Shown one piece after another: positions 26,121 to 35,050 of a stretch of 64,000 bases of DNA. The position numbers were made by a program, and so were the translations under genes. Location of the stretch: positions 6,236,501 to 6,300,500 of the forward strand of contig NZ_CP114786.1 in the NCBI RefSeq assembly GCF_027359675.1, in the 5' to 3' direction. This DNA is from Roseibium sp. Sym1. GTDB taxonomy: Bacteria; Pseudomonadota; Alphaproteobacteria; Rhizobiales; Stappiaceae. Each line of letters starts with the position of its first letter. Position 1 is the stretch's first letter. The notes under the pieces are model-generated. The model was not told the DNA's origin, did no database searches, and saw only the letters and a list, made by a program, of their open reading frames with translations.

Positions 26121-26500
26121 TGTCAACAGGTGTCCGACTGGCATGGCGACACAGGATCCGCTGCGCCAGACGGCACTGGTCATGCCCGACAAGGCCCGAA
26201 GTATCTCCAATTTCCACACCTATACCATCAAGTCCCTGAAGGACTTTTCCGCAGTGCCGGGCCACGATCACCCAGAATGACTTCAAGCCCAAGCTTTTCT
26301 ATCTGCACGGGGGTCTCAGGGAGACCCTGCCCGCAAGTGCCACTCTCAAGCGGCTCAAGAATGGCGCCCTTCTCGAAGAGGACCGTGACATTTAGGGTTT
26401 ACTCCACCTAATGGGCCATGGCCGAGGCAGAGAGCTTCCAGGCGATGCAATCCGTTGCGGACACCAAGGAAGAGCAGCACGCCGTCGCTTGCATCATTGA
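26121..26500 (+). pseudogene. Decayed 3' copy of the glutamate-synthase-like gene
   Basis: From ACAGGTGTCCGAC (26127) to GCATCATTGA (26500) the sequence follows the last ~375 bases of the gene at 23375-25024 (matching from about 24650 to 25024) with many substitutions. It is non-functional: the frame is shifted near CCAGAATGACTTC, and an in-frame TAG appears in GACATTTAGGG. The two copies end with the same ...GCATCATTGA. No 5' part exists, so it is a remnant of a partial or eroded tandem duplication. Confidence 0.85.
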
Positions 26501-26531
26501 AACATCCGGTCAGACGATGTTCGAGGCTGGT

Positions 26532-27827
26532 TCAACTGCCCACCGCAATGTTCTCAAACAGAACTGTCCGGCCATTGATGTTGAACTGCATGGACTTGTA
26601 GCCGGTAATGCCCGGCAGGGGATCAAAGAGATGGTAGCGAACCACCTGGGGCCTTCCTTTCTTGAGGTAGGCCCTGGTGTGGTAATGATGCCTTTCGTCC
26701 GTCGACAGGAGCGAGAACGAGGTAAACCGTCTTACAATGTTTTGCCTGGAGCGGGCGAAGGACTTGTCCTTGGAAATGACCACTTCCTTCGTTGAGAAAC
26801 CCAGGTTGGTCAGCGTCAGATCACAAAAGATCTTCTTCTTTCGGGCAAAGCAATACCGCAGTTTCACAGAAACATCCCCCACTGTTTTTTTGTGATGGAC
26901 AGCCTTGGCGTCGATCTCTTTGCTGCCGTCGGATGTCTTGGCAGATCGCCGACCGTTTGATCCCGTCCCGCTGATCTTGATATCCTCGAAAGCGAAGGTC
27001 GTGCTGTCGATGTTGAATTGAATCCTCTTGAACACGGCTGTGTCGGACGGGACACCATAAAACTGGAAGTTAACCGGCAACGGCATGTTTCTGCTGAAAA
27101 AGGCCGTTGACCTGAAACGCTGCCTGTCGCCGAGCACGCCGATCTGAAATGACGAAATGCGGTAGGTCGCGTGCTTGTAGTCGGTGGCAAATGAGTCTCT
27201 GTTGGAGATCAGGATCTTTCGGTTGTCATCGCTCAGCGTCGAAACAATCAGATCGCAATAGACGACCTGTTCTTCCCAGGAGCATTGTTTGACGTCCACG
27301 TCGGTATTGCCCGTCCTCGCCACACCGCCGTCCCTCTCCGGCTTCATCGTGTCTCCCGGAGAGCCCTTTTTGACCTTCACCGACTTCACACGAGCCGCCT
27401 GGGTGTCCGAGGGTTTGCCGGCGACCTCCTCCCCGCGGGGCTTGGGCCGATCGATCATCGTGCCGTCCGGCCGGACAACGAGCGTATCCACCGCTTTCGG
27501 CTTCACCGCGGACAATTCTTGAAATGGCTCCTGTTCCGGGACTTGGCTTACCCCGGCTTCAGCGTCCGGCGTCTCCTGTGCATCAGGCGGCGCCCAATTT
27601 TCGGTATAGGCCGGCCCTTGCGGAAGGGACCGTTCCAGGCGGCTTTCAAGCGCGGCGATGCGCTCCGTCAGCACCGTTGTCTTTTCGCCGAGTTCGTTCA
27701 CCTGTTGATAGAAGAAGTAAAACAGGAGGCCGAACAGGACAAACACCAGCAGAACAATAAGGATCGCGATTTCCGTCAGACCCCTGTCGCTGGTTCTCCC
27801 ACCGCTCCAGTTGTTGTCATAGCTCAT
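26532..27827 (-). CDS. Membrane-anchored protein with duplicated C-terminal domain
   Basis: About 431 aa. One transmembrane helix near the start (LTEIAILIVLLVFVLFGLLFYFFYQ) is followed by a short coiled coil (VNELGEKTTVLTERIAALESRLERSL) and a Pro/Asp/Lys-rich linker of ~110 residues. The C-terminal half holds two tandem ~110-aa repeats that align with each other: WEEQVVYCDLIVSTL...SFA...QFNIDSTTFAFEDI and KKKIFCDLTLTNL...SFA...QFNINGRTVLFENI. Family not recognised. Last gene of the PspA-YqiJ-flotillin operon, 113 bases after the flotillin stop. A GTG 12 bases upstream is an alternative start. Confidence 0.75.
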   Translation of the reverse strand: MSYDNNWSGGRTSDRGLTEIAILIVLLVFVLFGLLFYFFYQQVNELGEKTTVLTERIAALESRLERSLPQGPAYTENWAPPDAQETPDAEAGVSQVPEQEPFQELSAVKPKAVDTLVVRPDGTMIDRPKPRGEEVAGKPSDTQAARVKSVKVKKGSPGDTMKPERDGGVARTGNTDVDVKQCSWEEQVVYCDLIVSTLSDDNRKILISNRDSFATDYKHATYRISSFQIGVLGDRQRFRSTAFFSRNMPLPVNFQFYGVPSDTAVFKRIQFNIDSTTFAFEDIKISGTGSNGRRSAKTSDGSKEIDAKAVHHKKTVGDVSVKLRYCFARKKKIFCDLTLTNLGFSTKEVVISKDKSFARSRQNIVRRFTSFSLLSTDERHHYHTRAYLKKGRPQVVRYHLFDPLPGITGYKSMQFNINGRTVLFENIAVGS

Positions 27828-27893
27828 ACTTGTTTTCACTGTTCAGGAAGGAAAGCGGCACAAAACAACGGCTCAGACACCGATCGCACTCGA

Positions 27894-27924
27894 GCCCAAC
27901 CGGCCCGTCGCGGACCGGCTGGGC
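27894..27924 (-). terminator. Hairpin after the flotillin gene
   Basis: GCCCAACCGG pairs with CCGGCTGGGC (one mismatch) around an 11-base loop, 17 bases beyond the flotillin stop on the minus strand. No U-run. It may attenuate transcription into the duplicated-domain gene. Confidence 0.4.
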
Positions 27925-27940
27925 GTCTACGCCTTTTCCG

Positions 27941-29821
27941 TCAAGCCGGGAGAGAACCTTCGTCAGGATTCGCCTTGGAAGGCTTGGCGGCAACCTTGGT
28001 ACCTTCTGTCTTCGGCGCCGAAGTCTCGGCGGGCACTGACGCATTTGCTTCCGTGGCTGCCGGTGCACTCTCGTCACTATCGCCCGGCGCCGCGTCCAGA
28101 CCTGCCGTCAGGCCGGACAGACCGGACCCGTCGAGGCCGACCTCCTTCATCATGGCGTCGAGCAGAGGCGCCTGGGAACGGTACTTCAGGGCGGAGGACA
28201 CCATCTGGTCGGCAAGGTTGCCGCCGCCGGCGCCGTTGCCGCCCGCACCGTTGGCCGTTCCCCCGGCACCGCCGGTCATGCCATCGACCTGAATGATCTT
28301 GATGCCGTCGATCTGCTCCAGAGGCCGGACGCTTTCCGCGATGATCTGCGGCAGCTGTTCCAGAAGCTTGATGCGCACCTGCATCGCGATCTGATCCGCG
28401 GACAACAGGTTGGCGGCCTCGTTGATGGCCCGCTGACCGGCTGCCTCGACCTCGTAGACGGCCCGTTGCGCTTCCGCGCGCAGCTTGTCGGCCTCTGCGG
28501 CGCCCTGCGCCTCGATGCGCGACTTGGCGGCTTCCGCTTCCGCGGCGATGCGGACGGCCTCGGCCTGGTCGACCGCCGCCTGTTTCTGGGCTTCGGCACC
28601 AACGGTGATGGCGACAGCATCCATTTCCGCGGCCTTGCGTGCCTCGATCAGCTCGATCTGCTTGTCACGTTCGGCAATTTCGGTCTCCCTTGCGGTCGCG
28701 ACCTGCTCGGCCGCCCTGGCAGCAACGGCACGGGCCTCGTCCGCCTGGGCTTCCGCCTCGGACTTCTCGCGCGACTTGGCGGCAACCGCGATGTCGCGGT
28801 CCTGTTCGGCCAGCTCGATCAGCTTCTGCTTCTCCACATTGGCGGCCTCGACGCTGCGTTCCTTGCCGATCTCGCGCTCGCGCACCTGCTGGTCCATGGC
28901 GATCTGACGTTCGGTGACCGCCTGGTCCGATTCAATGCCGGCATGGCGGACCTTCTGGTGCGCGATGATCTTGGCCTCTTCGGCCTCGCGCTCACGTTCG
29001 GCCTGCTGCTTGGCAATCAGGGAGGCCTGTTCTGCCCGGCGGATCTCGACTTCGCGCTGCTGCTCGAGCTTGGCGAATTCCTCGTCACGCCGAATCTGCA
29101 GGCTTTCCTGTTCCGCTTCCAGGTTCTTCCGGCGGATCAGGACTTCCGTTTCCTGCTCGATGTCATTGCGCTTCTTGCGGCGCTCCTCGATGGCCTGGGT
29201 GAGCTTGGTCAGACCTTCGGCGTCAAAGGCGTTTTCCGGATTGAAATATTCCCGGTTGGTCTGGTCGAGCCCGGTCAACGAGACCGATTCCAGCTCCAGA
29301 CCGTTTTTCAGGATGTCCTCGGACACCGCCGCCTGCACCTTCTGGACGAAGTTGACCCGCTGTTCGTGCAGCTCCTCCATGGCCATTTCAGCCGCGACGG
29401 CGCGCAGGGCATCGACGAACTTGCCTTCCACCAGCTCACGCAGGGCTTCCGGTTTCATGGTGCGCTGGCCAAGCGTCTGCGCGGCATTGGCGATCGACTC
29501 GATGGTCGGCTGCACGCGGACGTAGAATTCCGCAAGCACGTCGACACGCATGCGGTCCTTGGTGATCAGGGCCTGCTCGTTTGCGCGCCGCACCTCCAGG
29601 CGCAGCGTGTTCATGTTGACGGGAATAATGTCATGAAGCACCGGCAGGACCAGCGTTCCGCCATTCATGACGACGCGCTGACCGCCAAAGCCGGTCCTGA
29701 CAAACGACACTTCCTTTGAAGACCGGCGATAGAGCCGTGAAATGATCAAACCAATGGCGAGAAGAGCAATGAAGCCCACGCCGACGAGAATGACTATGCC
29801 AACAATCTGTTCCATAACCAT
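27941..29821 (-). CDS. yqiK: Flotillin family protein (YqiK-like)
   Basis: 626-aa SPFH/flotillin. N-terminal transmembrane helix (about 5-29, IVGIVILVGVGFIALLAIGLIIS), SPFH domain to about residue 200 (VNMNTLRLEVRRANEQALITKDRMRVDVLAEFYVRVQPT), a long Ala/Glu/Arg coiled coil (about 210-480) and a C-terminal Gly-rich segment (GGAGGTANGAGGNGAGGG) with an acidic tail. Flotillins scaffold membrane microdomains. Directly downstream of the YqiJ-like gene (62 bases), as in E. coli yqiJK; PspA in the same operon suggests a role in membrane integrity. Confidence 0.95.
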   Translation of the reverse strand: MVMEQIVGIVILVGVGFIALLAIGLIISRLYRRSSKEVSFVRTGFGGQRVVMNGGTLVLPVLHDIIPVNMNTLRLEVRRANEQALITKDRMRVDVLAEFYVRVQPTIESIANAAQTLGQRTMKPEALRELVEGKFVDALRAVAAEMAMEELHEQRVNFVQKVQAAVSEDILKNGLELESVSLTGLDQTNREYFNPENAFDAEGLTKLTQAIEERRKKRNDIEQETEVLIRRKNLEAEQESLQIRRDEEFAKLEQQREVEIRRAEQASLIAKQQAEREREAEEAKIIAHQKVRHAGIESDQAVTERQIAMDQQVREREIGKERSVEAANVEKQKLIELAEQDRDIAVAAKSREKSEAEAQADEARAVAARAAEQVATARETEIAERDKQIELIEARKAAEMDAVAITVGAEAQKQAAVDQAEAVRIAAEAEAAKSRIEAQGAAEADKLRAEAQRAVYEVEAAGQRAINEAANLLSADQIAMQVRIKLLEQLPQIIAESVRPLEQIDGIKIIQVDGMTGGAGGTANGAGGNGAGGGNLADQMVSSALKYRSQAPLLDAMMKEVGLDGSGLSGLTAGLDAAPGDSDESAPAATEANASVPAETSAPKTEGTKVAAKPSKANPDEGSLPA

Positions 29822-29883
29822 TTTCTCCTTTTAGTTTTATTGAAATTTCTTTGTCTGCGCAGACCTTAGCCGCCAGCGCAGGC

Positions 29884-30615
29884 CTAACTTGCGTGCGTGT
29901 TCCTGATTGCGGTGAAGCGGGCGCCTACCTGGCGCACGATGATGATTTCCGTGCCCTGCTCCAGTTCCTCGCCGTCGACATCCGGCTCCACCAGCAAATA
30001 GTGGTTCTGGCCGACCGCATCGCGCAGGCGGGCCTGGGCCGGCAGCCCCTGTCTGGCGTTGCCCTGGACCACCAGGGCCGGTTTGCCGACAAACGTCTGC
30101 CGTGACACGGCATCGCTCTCATCCCTGGGCATGATCTTCGAGAGCCCGAGCGCCGTCACCCGCGTGAACGGCAGCGCACCGGCAAAGGCGGCAGCCGATG
30201 CGACAACCCCCGGAAGCAGCCAGCCGCTGACCGACTGCACCAGGCTCTGAAGCACGTAGCCCGCCAGTCCGAAGCCGGTCAGGAAAAGCACCAGGATGAT
30301 CAGCGCCGGCACCCGGCCGAAGCAAAGCCAGCCGAGTATCTGGCTGAAGAGGCCCTGGCCCGCCGCGGACGGATCCGCACTTGCGCCGACAGCTTCGATG
30401 TCGCCCGGCAATGCCCCGCCCGATACATCCGTATCGAAATCGGGAACGTCGACGTCCGGCACGTCCACTTCCGGCAGCAGACTGTCGATCATGCTCGACA
30501 GGCCCAGCCCCATGAGGGTCCCGACGCCTTCTGCAAGCGCGATCGCGATCATCAGACCAAGGGCTACCGCAAAGGGTGTGTTTTGCTCCGCTAGAATGAA
30601 ACCGACCATGTTCAA
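29884..30615 (-). CDS. yqiJ: YqiJ-like inner membrane protein with OB-fold (DUF1449)
   Basis: 243-aa protein with several membrane helices (about 13-32, 95-120 and 125-150) and a C-terminal NfeD-like OB-fold (FVGKPALVVQGNARQGLPAQARLRDAVGQNHYLLVEPDVDGEELEQGTEIIIVRQVG). It overlaps the pspA stop by 4 bases and precedes the flotillin gene; YqiJ/NfeD proteins are partners of flotillins. A loop rich in Asp/Val (EVDVPDVDVPDFDTDVSG) is present between helices. Confidence 0.9.
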   Translation of the reverse strand: MNMVGFILAEQNTPFAVALGLMIAIALAEGVGTLMGLGLSSMIDSLLPEVDVPDVDVPDFDTDVSGGALPGDIEAVGASADPSAAGQGLFSQILGWLCFGRVPALIILVLFLTGFGLAGYVLQSLVQSVSGWLLPGVVASAAAFAGALPFTRVTALGLSKIMPRDESDAVSRQTFVGKPALVVQGNARQGLPAQARLRDAVGQNHYLLVEPDVDGEELEQGTEIIIVRQVGARFTAIRNTHAS

Positions 30616-31295
30616 CCGTCTCTCGCAGAAGCCTTCAGGGCTGCCAGACGTTCTGAAACACGGTTCTTGCGGGCAAGCTCCTCGAGTTCGGCAAGCTTGG
30701 TCGCGCTGGCCTTGTCGGTGGCAACTCCGCCCGGAAGCCCGGAGGCGGTCTTCATGACCCGGTCAAAGGCTTCTTCCGCCTTGCGGGTCTTGCCTTCGGC
30801 ACTGTCCTTGCGAGCGGCTGCTCCCGCCGCGGCACCGTCCGTAGCGCTTTGCCGCATGGCGGCGCGAAAATTGGACAGTTCCGTTTCCATCTCGCGCTTA
30901 CGCGCCTGGAGCGCATCAATGTAACCTTCCAGTTCCTTTTCCTCGCGACCGGCATCGGACACCGCGGATTCCAGAACCGGGATCTGCACTTCCAGGTCAA
31001 GCTGGCGGGCAATTGCGGCTTCCGCCAGGTCGTCGCGCCCCTCTTTCACAGCCAGGGCAATCTGTTCCTGCAGTTCCTCGTGGCGTGTTGTCGTTTCGCC
31101 GAGACGCGTGTTTGCCAGATGCTTGTTGGCAAGCACGCCCGCCAGTTCCTCACGCACCTGGTCGACAGCGCGGTCGACCTCGCGGATGGCTTCTTCCATG
31201 ACCGTGTCCGGCGCCACGTTCTCAATGGAATCGACAAGCTGGTTGACACCGCCGGACACGAGACGCTTCACGCGTGCAACAAGACCCTCTGCCAT
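30612..31295 (-). CDS. PspA/IM30 family protein
   Basis: 227-aa ESCRT-III-like membrane-remodelling protein. The start EGLVARVKRLVSGGVNQLVDSIENVAPDTVMEEAIREVDRAVDQVREELAGVLANK is the typical amphipathic helix 0 and coiled coil of the PspA family; the rest is helical with a short Ala-rich break. It overlaps yqiJ by 4 bases and follows an RHH-like gene. No pspF/pspBC partners are present, so regulation differs from the E. coli Psp system. Confidence 0.92.
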   Translation of the reverse strand: MAEGLVARVKRLVSGGVNQLVDSIENVAPDTVMEEAIREVDRAVDQVREELAGVLANKHLANTRLGETTTRHEELQEQIALAVKEGRDDLAEAAIARQLDLEVQIPVLESAVSDAGREEKELEGYIDALQARKREMETELSNFRAAMRQSATDGAAAGAAARKDSAEGKTRKAEEAFDRVMKTASGLPGGVATDKASATKLAELEELARKNRVSERLAALKASARDG

Positions 31296-31378
31296 TTATT
31301 CAACCTTTCTGTTGCGTGGTTATCCCAGATTACCTTCTGTCCCGGCACAGCCCCGGGGACAACATTCCCAACTCCAAA

Positions 31379-31885
31379 TCAGCCGCCATTCCCTCGCTGT
31401 TTGTCCAGCAGCCTTGCTATCTCCAGGATCGGCTCCAGGTGCCGGTCCATCAGGTCCGGATCGTAGGTCCGGCTCTGCGTCGTCAGCCCGAGATCGAAAA
31501 TCTCCTCGATCAGCGAAAACAATTCGGCCGACAGGGTCTTCTCGAACCGCAACAGCTGTTCCGGCCCTCCTTCCGGCCCCGGGGCCGCTGCAATCAGCTC
31601 CGCAAACATCTCTGGCAAGCGCTCATACAGCTTGATGACGAAGTCCGAGCGATTGCCGGTTTCCCTTTGCAACTGCCTCAGGCCGCGCTCAGCGGGACGC
31701 ACCATTGAGCGCAGCAGGTCCTCACAGGCGGCGACGTCCTGGACGCCTTCCTCCCGTTCACGCGCGGCCCGCAGGATCTCGCGCAACTTGTCGCTTGGCG
31801 TACGGGCACCCTGCACCTCGTAGCTTGCCAGAAACTCCACATCGTCATCACTCAGCCGAACACTGATCGGAATGCTCTTGGGCAT
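31379..31885 (-). CDS. RHH-like N-terminus protein, putative regulator of the PspA operon
   Basis: 168 aa. The N-terminal 45 residues, SIPISVRLSDDDVEFLASYEVQGARTPSDKLREILRAARE, have the beta-strand plus two helices layout of ribbon-helix-helix DNA-binding proteins. The remainder is helical (LLRSMVRPAERGLRQLQRETGNRSDFVIKLYERLPEMFAELI...) and unrecognised. First gene of the minus-strand operon with pspA, yqiJ, flotillin and the duplicated-domain protein (83 bases to pspA). Two 10-bp palindromes lie just upstream. Regulatory role is inferred. Confidence 0.8.
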   Translation of the reverse strand: MPKSIPISVRLSDDDVEFLASYEVQGARTPSDKLREILRAAREREEGVQDVAACEDLLRSMVRPAERGLRQLQRETGNRSDFVIKLYERLPEMFAELIAAAPGPEGGPEQLLRFEKTLSAELFSLIEEIFDLGLTTQSRTYDPDLMDRHLEPILEIARLLDKQRGNGG

Positions 31886-31909
31886 AAACGCACCTGACCG
31901 TCAACGCTT

Positions 31910-31932
31910 GTATCGATACGTTTACATATGTA
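31910..31932. promoter_or_regulatory. Tandem palindromes GTATCGATAC and TACATATGTA
   Basis: Two perfect 10-bp palindromes at 31910-31919 and 31923-31932, centres 13 bases apart, lie 25-47 bases upstream of the RHH-like gene start in an AT-rich promoter-like stretch. Tandem short palindromes are what RHH dimers bind, so autoregulation is plausible. Confidence 0.5.
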
Positions 31933-32214
31933 TTCATTTGTCATTTTTTGTCAAGATTTTTCAATCAAAGAGCGTATCAAGCGAAAGAAAAGCCCGGACG
32001 AGTGTACTCGACCGAGCTGAATTTTCCTATTTTTCCGCCGTTTTCCGGATCTGTCAGACAGAGACAGATGTTCCGGGGCAAGCTTTGGCATCTGGCAGGG
32101 AACATGGATGCGGCAATGCCATCAGGCAGGCATTGTCCGGCGCGCGTCAGAGACACCACCCGCGGAAGATGTGGTCCGCCTGCGCACCAGTCGGACAAGT
32201 CGCGGATATGCCGG
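31933..32214. other. Intergenic stretch downstream of the XRE gene
   Basis: About 280 bases, AT-rich at its left end (CATTTGTCATTTTTTGTC) and then ordinary GC. It must hold the promoter of the RHH-PspA operon. Short open frames on both strands show no family features. A further GTATC half-site occurs near 31974. Confidence 0.35.
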
Positions 32215-33063
32215 TCACTTCAGAGTTGCGGCCAGATCGCTGGCGAATTGTCCCGCCTCGTGCGAACGAATGATCGCATGCCGGACGAGGTCGTCGAAAT
32301 GTTGGGCGAAAAGCTGCACGTGGCGCGTGTTGGAAAAGGCCAGGTAGCGTTGTCCAAGATAGAGCGCGGCCCATTTCTGTCCGAAGACGGTGAAGGGCGC
32401 GGAAAACCGGTCCGTTGCGCCGAACAGATGCAGCCGGAGCGAGGGATAGAGATCTTCCAGGGTCTGGCCCATGACCTCCAGCTGCTGCCGGCGCGCCTCC
32501 AGCGTCAATCCGGCCCAAAGCCCCTCGCCGCGCGCGAACCCCTCCAGTGCCTCCTTTGAAAGCGCGATTTCCATGTCGGATTCGGCACGGTGAAGCAGCG
32601 CCAGCTGGTCGCGCGTTCCGGTGATTGCCTGATCGGCGGTTCTCAGGGTTTCTCCGGCATATTCGAAGGCCAGCACGGCTTCCGTTTTGAGGACATCGGG
32701 CAGATTTGCCGGCACATGCCGGATCTTTGCCCCGACCGCGTCCCGGAACCACGCCAGCAGATGCTCGTCCACCGGATGCCGGTCGGTTTCGGCCACCTGG
32801 ACCGCCTGGTCGAGAATTTCCGCGGCCGCTCCGCGATGGGTCGACAGGCCGAGCAGCCAGTCCGCCGAGACGCTGAGCGCCGTGGCGATGGCTGCAAGCG
32901 CCTGGCCGTTGGGCAGGCGGGGCGCGTCTTCAGACAGCAGTTGCGACACGGTCGACCGGTCCAGACCGGCCCCCCGGGCCAGATCGCTGCGGTTCATCTC
33001 GCGGCTGCGCAGCGCGTCCGACAGGCGCTCGCGGAACATGTCTGCACGGTCTCTCTTGTCCAT
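32215..33063 (-). CDS. XRE-family transcriptional regulator
   Basis: 282-aa regulator. HTH_3 at residues ~10-70 (FRERLSDALRSREMNRSDLARGAGLDRSTVSQLLSEDAPRLPNGQALAAIATALSVSADWLLGLS) followed by a ~200-aa helical ligand- or protein-binding domain (LYLGQRYLAFSNTRHVQLFAQHFDDLVRHAIIRSHEAGQFA). The large C-terminal domain is not a peptidase or cupin. Target unknown; its nearest neighbours are the ABC exporter genes downstream-facing away. Confidence 0.88.
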   Translation of the reverse strand: MDKRDRADMFRERLSDALRSREMNRSDLARGAGLDRSTVSQLLSEDAPRLPNGQALAAIATALSVSADWLLGLSTHRGAAAEILDQAVQVAETDRHPVDEHLLAWFRDAVGAKIRHVPANLPDVLKTEAVLAFEYAGETLRTADQAITGTRDQLALLHRAESDMEIALSKEALEGFARGEGLWAGLTLEARRQQLEVMGQTLEDLYPSLRLHLFGATDRFSAPFTVFGQKWAALYLGQRYLAFSNTRHVQLFAQHFDDLVRHAIIRSHEAGQFASDLAATLK

Positions 33064-33134
33064 GCGGGAGTATTGTCATCCGAATTTAGGAAAATCAACA
33101 GGCCGCCCGGATCCTGAATCCTGAAACGGACCGA

Positions 33135-35018
33135 CTATTCCGCGGGACTGAGTGCCAGGAAGCCGCCGGACTGGCGCTCCCACAGCGCGGCATACAATCC
33201 ACCCTTCGCAAGCAACTCCCGGTGAGACCCTTCCTCGATGATACGGCCCTCGTCCATGACCACCAGCCGGTCCATGGCGGCGATGGTCGAGAGGCGGTGG
33301 GCAACGGCCAGGGTCGTGCGGCCGTCCATCATGCGGGCGAGGTTCTGCTGGATAGCGAGTTCCGCCTCGCTGTCGAGCGCGGAGGTGGCTTCGTCCAGGA
33401 TCAGGATCGGCGCATCTTTCAGAAGGACCCGGGCGATGGTGATGCGCTGGCGCTGGCCACCGGACAGTTTCACGCCCCGGTCGCCGACATGGGCGTCCAG
33501 TCCGGTGCGGCCCTTGCTGTCGGTCTGCTCCCCGATGAAGCCGAGCGCCTCGGCGGCCCGGGCAATCTCGCGGATCTCGTCGTCGGAGGCCTCAGGTTTG
33601 CCGTAGCGGATATTGTCCCGAATGGACCGGTTGAGCAGGGAAATATCCTGCGTGACGACACCGATGCAGCTGCGCAGCGATGCCTGGGTGACATCCCGGA
33701 TGTCCTGACCGTCGATCATGATCGCGCCGTCAGAGACATCGCGCAGGCGCATCAGCAGCGAGATCACCGTTGACTTGCCCGCGCCGGACAGGCCGACAAG
33801 GCCCACACGTTCACCGGCCCCGATTGTCAGGGAAAAGTCTTCAAGGACGGGGTTTCTGTCCTTCTGATAGGCGAAGGCGACCCTGTCGAAGCGGATTTCT
33901 CCCTTGTCCACGGCCAGTTCCTTCGCACCGGGCCTGTCGGTGATGTCCGGCCGGCTGGTCATGATCGGCATGGCGTCGCGGATGGTGCCGAGCGTCGAGG
34001 TGATCGACTGGCCGACGCCGATGAAACTCGACGAGGCATGGGACAGCGACCGGGTCACGGTCAGCCCGGCGACAAAGTCGCCTATGGAGACCCAACCACC
34101 GGTCATGCCCCAGAAGCCGATGGAGACCACCGCCAGGATCAGCAGCACGTTCAGGAAATAGACGCTGCTGTCTGTCAGGATATAGGTGCGGTTCTCGCTG
34201 TGGCGGGTGTCGATCGTTTCGCCGATGACCTTTCGAATGGCGCCCGCCTCCGAATCCTCCGCGGCAAACAGCTTGACCATGGCGATGTTGGAATAGACAT
34301 CGGTCATGGCACCGGTGGCGCGCGAATTGGCGGCTGCCACCCTCTGGGCACGCTGCAGATAGGACGGGATCGCCGCCCAGGCGATCAGGCAGTTGGCGGC
34401 GATCCAGAAGAAAACCGGGACAGCCAGCGGCCAGGCCAGCGCCAGCAGGAGCAGGAAGGAACCGCCGAACTGGATCACCAGGAAGGGAATGGTCTCGATC
34501 GCCAGCATCATCTGGCGATGGACCGACATGGTCACCTGGGCGATCCGGGTCGCGACCTGACCGGCGAACGTGTCCTCGAAAAATGCCATGTCCTGCGATT
34601 CGACCGCCTTGTGCGCCTGCCAGCGCATGGCCGCGGGCAAAAGGATGCGCACGGTCTGGAAGGCAAAGGACTGGCGCAGCAGAAACGCCAGCGGATCGAT
34701 CAGGACAAAGACAACGAAGAACCCGGCGAGGACCCAGGCATTGCCATGCAGGAACGGGCCGGCTCCGTCGCCGGTAACACCGTCGACGACATAGGCGATC
34801 GCCCAGATCCCGGCGAGACCGAGGGCCGACGAAATCATGGCCAGCAGCGAGACGATCACCAGCTGCTTGCGAAACATCTTGGCGAAGTGCCAGACGAGAT
34901 GCAGCGGCCCCTCGTCCGGCAACGGTGTCACCGGCAGGTCGAGCGGTCGGATATGGGTTTCGAAGGGGCGAAAATACCGCTCGATGAGACCGGCCAGAAC
35001 CGGCTTTGCGATGAACAC
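33135..35018 (-). CDS. ABC exporter, fused permease and ATPase
   Basis: 627-aa half-transporter. Six transmembrane helices in residues ~60-330, then a nucleotide-binding domain with Walker A GLSGAGKST, Q-loop, signature LSGGQRQR and Walker B ILILDEATSALDSEAE, H-loop AVAHRLST. GTG at 35016-35018 is chosen because it has AGGGAG about 8 bases upstream and avoids overlapping the regulator gene 32 bases away. Cytoplasmic N-terminus carries IRPLDLPVTPLPDEGPLHLVWHFAKMF. Substrate unknown. Probably transcribed with the upstream Cys-rich regulator. Confidence 0.93.
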   Translation of the reverse strand: MFIAKPVLAGLIERYFRPFETHIRPLDLPVTPLPDEGPLHLVWHFAKMFRKQLVIVSLLAMISSALGLAGIWAIAYVVDGVTGDGAGPFLHGNAWVLAGFFVVFVLIDPLAFLLRQSFAFQTVRILLPAAMRWQAHKAVESQDMAFFEDTFAGQVATRIAQVTMSVHRQMMLAIETIPFLVIQFGGSFLLLLALAWPLAVPVFFWIAANCLIAWAAIPSYLQRAQRVAAANSRATGAMTDVYSNIAMVKLFAAEDSEAGAIRKVIGETIDTRHSENRTYILTDSSVYFLNVLLILAVVSIGFWGMTGGWVSIGDFVAGLTVTRSLSHASSSFIGVGQSITSTLGTIRDAMPIMTSRPDITDRPGAKELAVDKGEIRFDRVAFAYQKDRNPVLEDFSLTIGAGERVGLVGLSGAGKSTVISLLMRLRDVSDGAIMIDGQDIRDVTQASLRSCIGVVTQDISLLNRSIRDNIRYGKPEASDDEIREIARAAEALGFIGEQTDSKGRTGLDAHVGDRGVKLSGGQRQRITIARVLLKDAPILILDEATSALDSEAELAIQQNLARMMDGRTTLAVAHRLSTIAAMDRLVVMDEGRIIEEGSHRELLAKGGLYAALWERQSGGFLALSPAE

Positions 35019-35050
35019 CCGGGAGCTCCCTGATTGATCTCGGCGCAGGC

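Noticed and set aside
28203..28271. Gly-rich low-complexity tract in flotillin as a tandem DNA repeat
   Set aside because: The codons vary and the segment is a normal flotillin C-terminal feature, not an expanded repeat array.
28466..29719. 417-aa hydrophobic-looking plus-strand frame opposite flotillin
   Set aside because: Leu/Gly-rich antisense of the Ala/Glu/Arg coiled coil; no family features.
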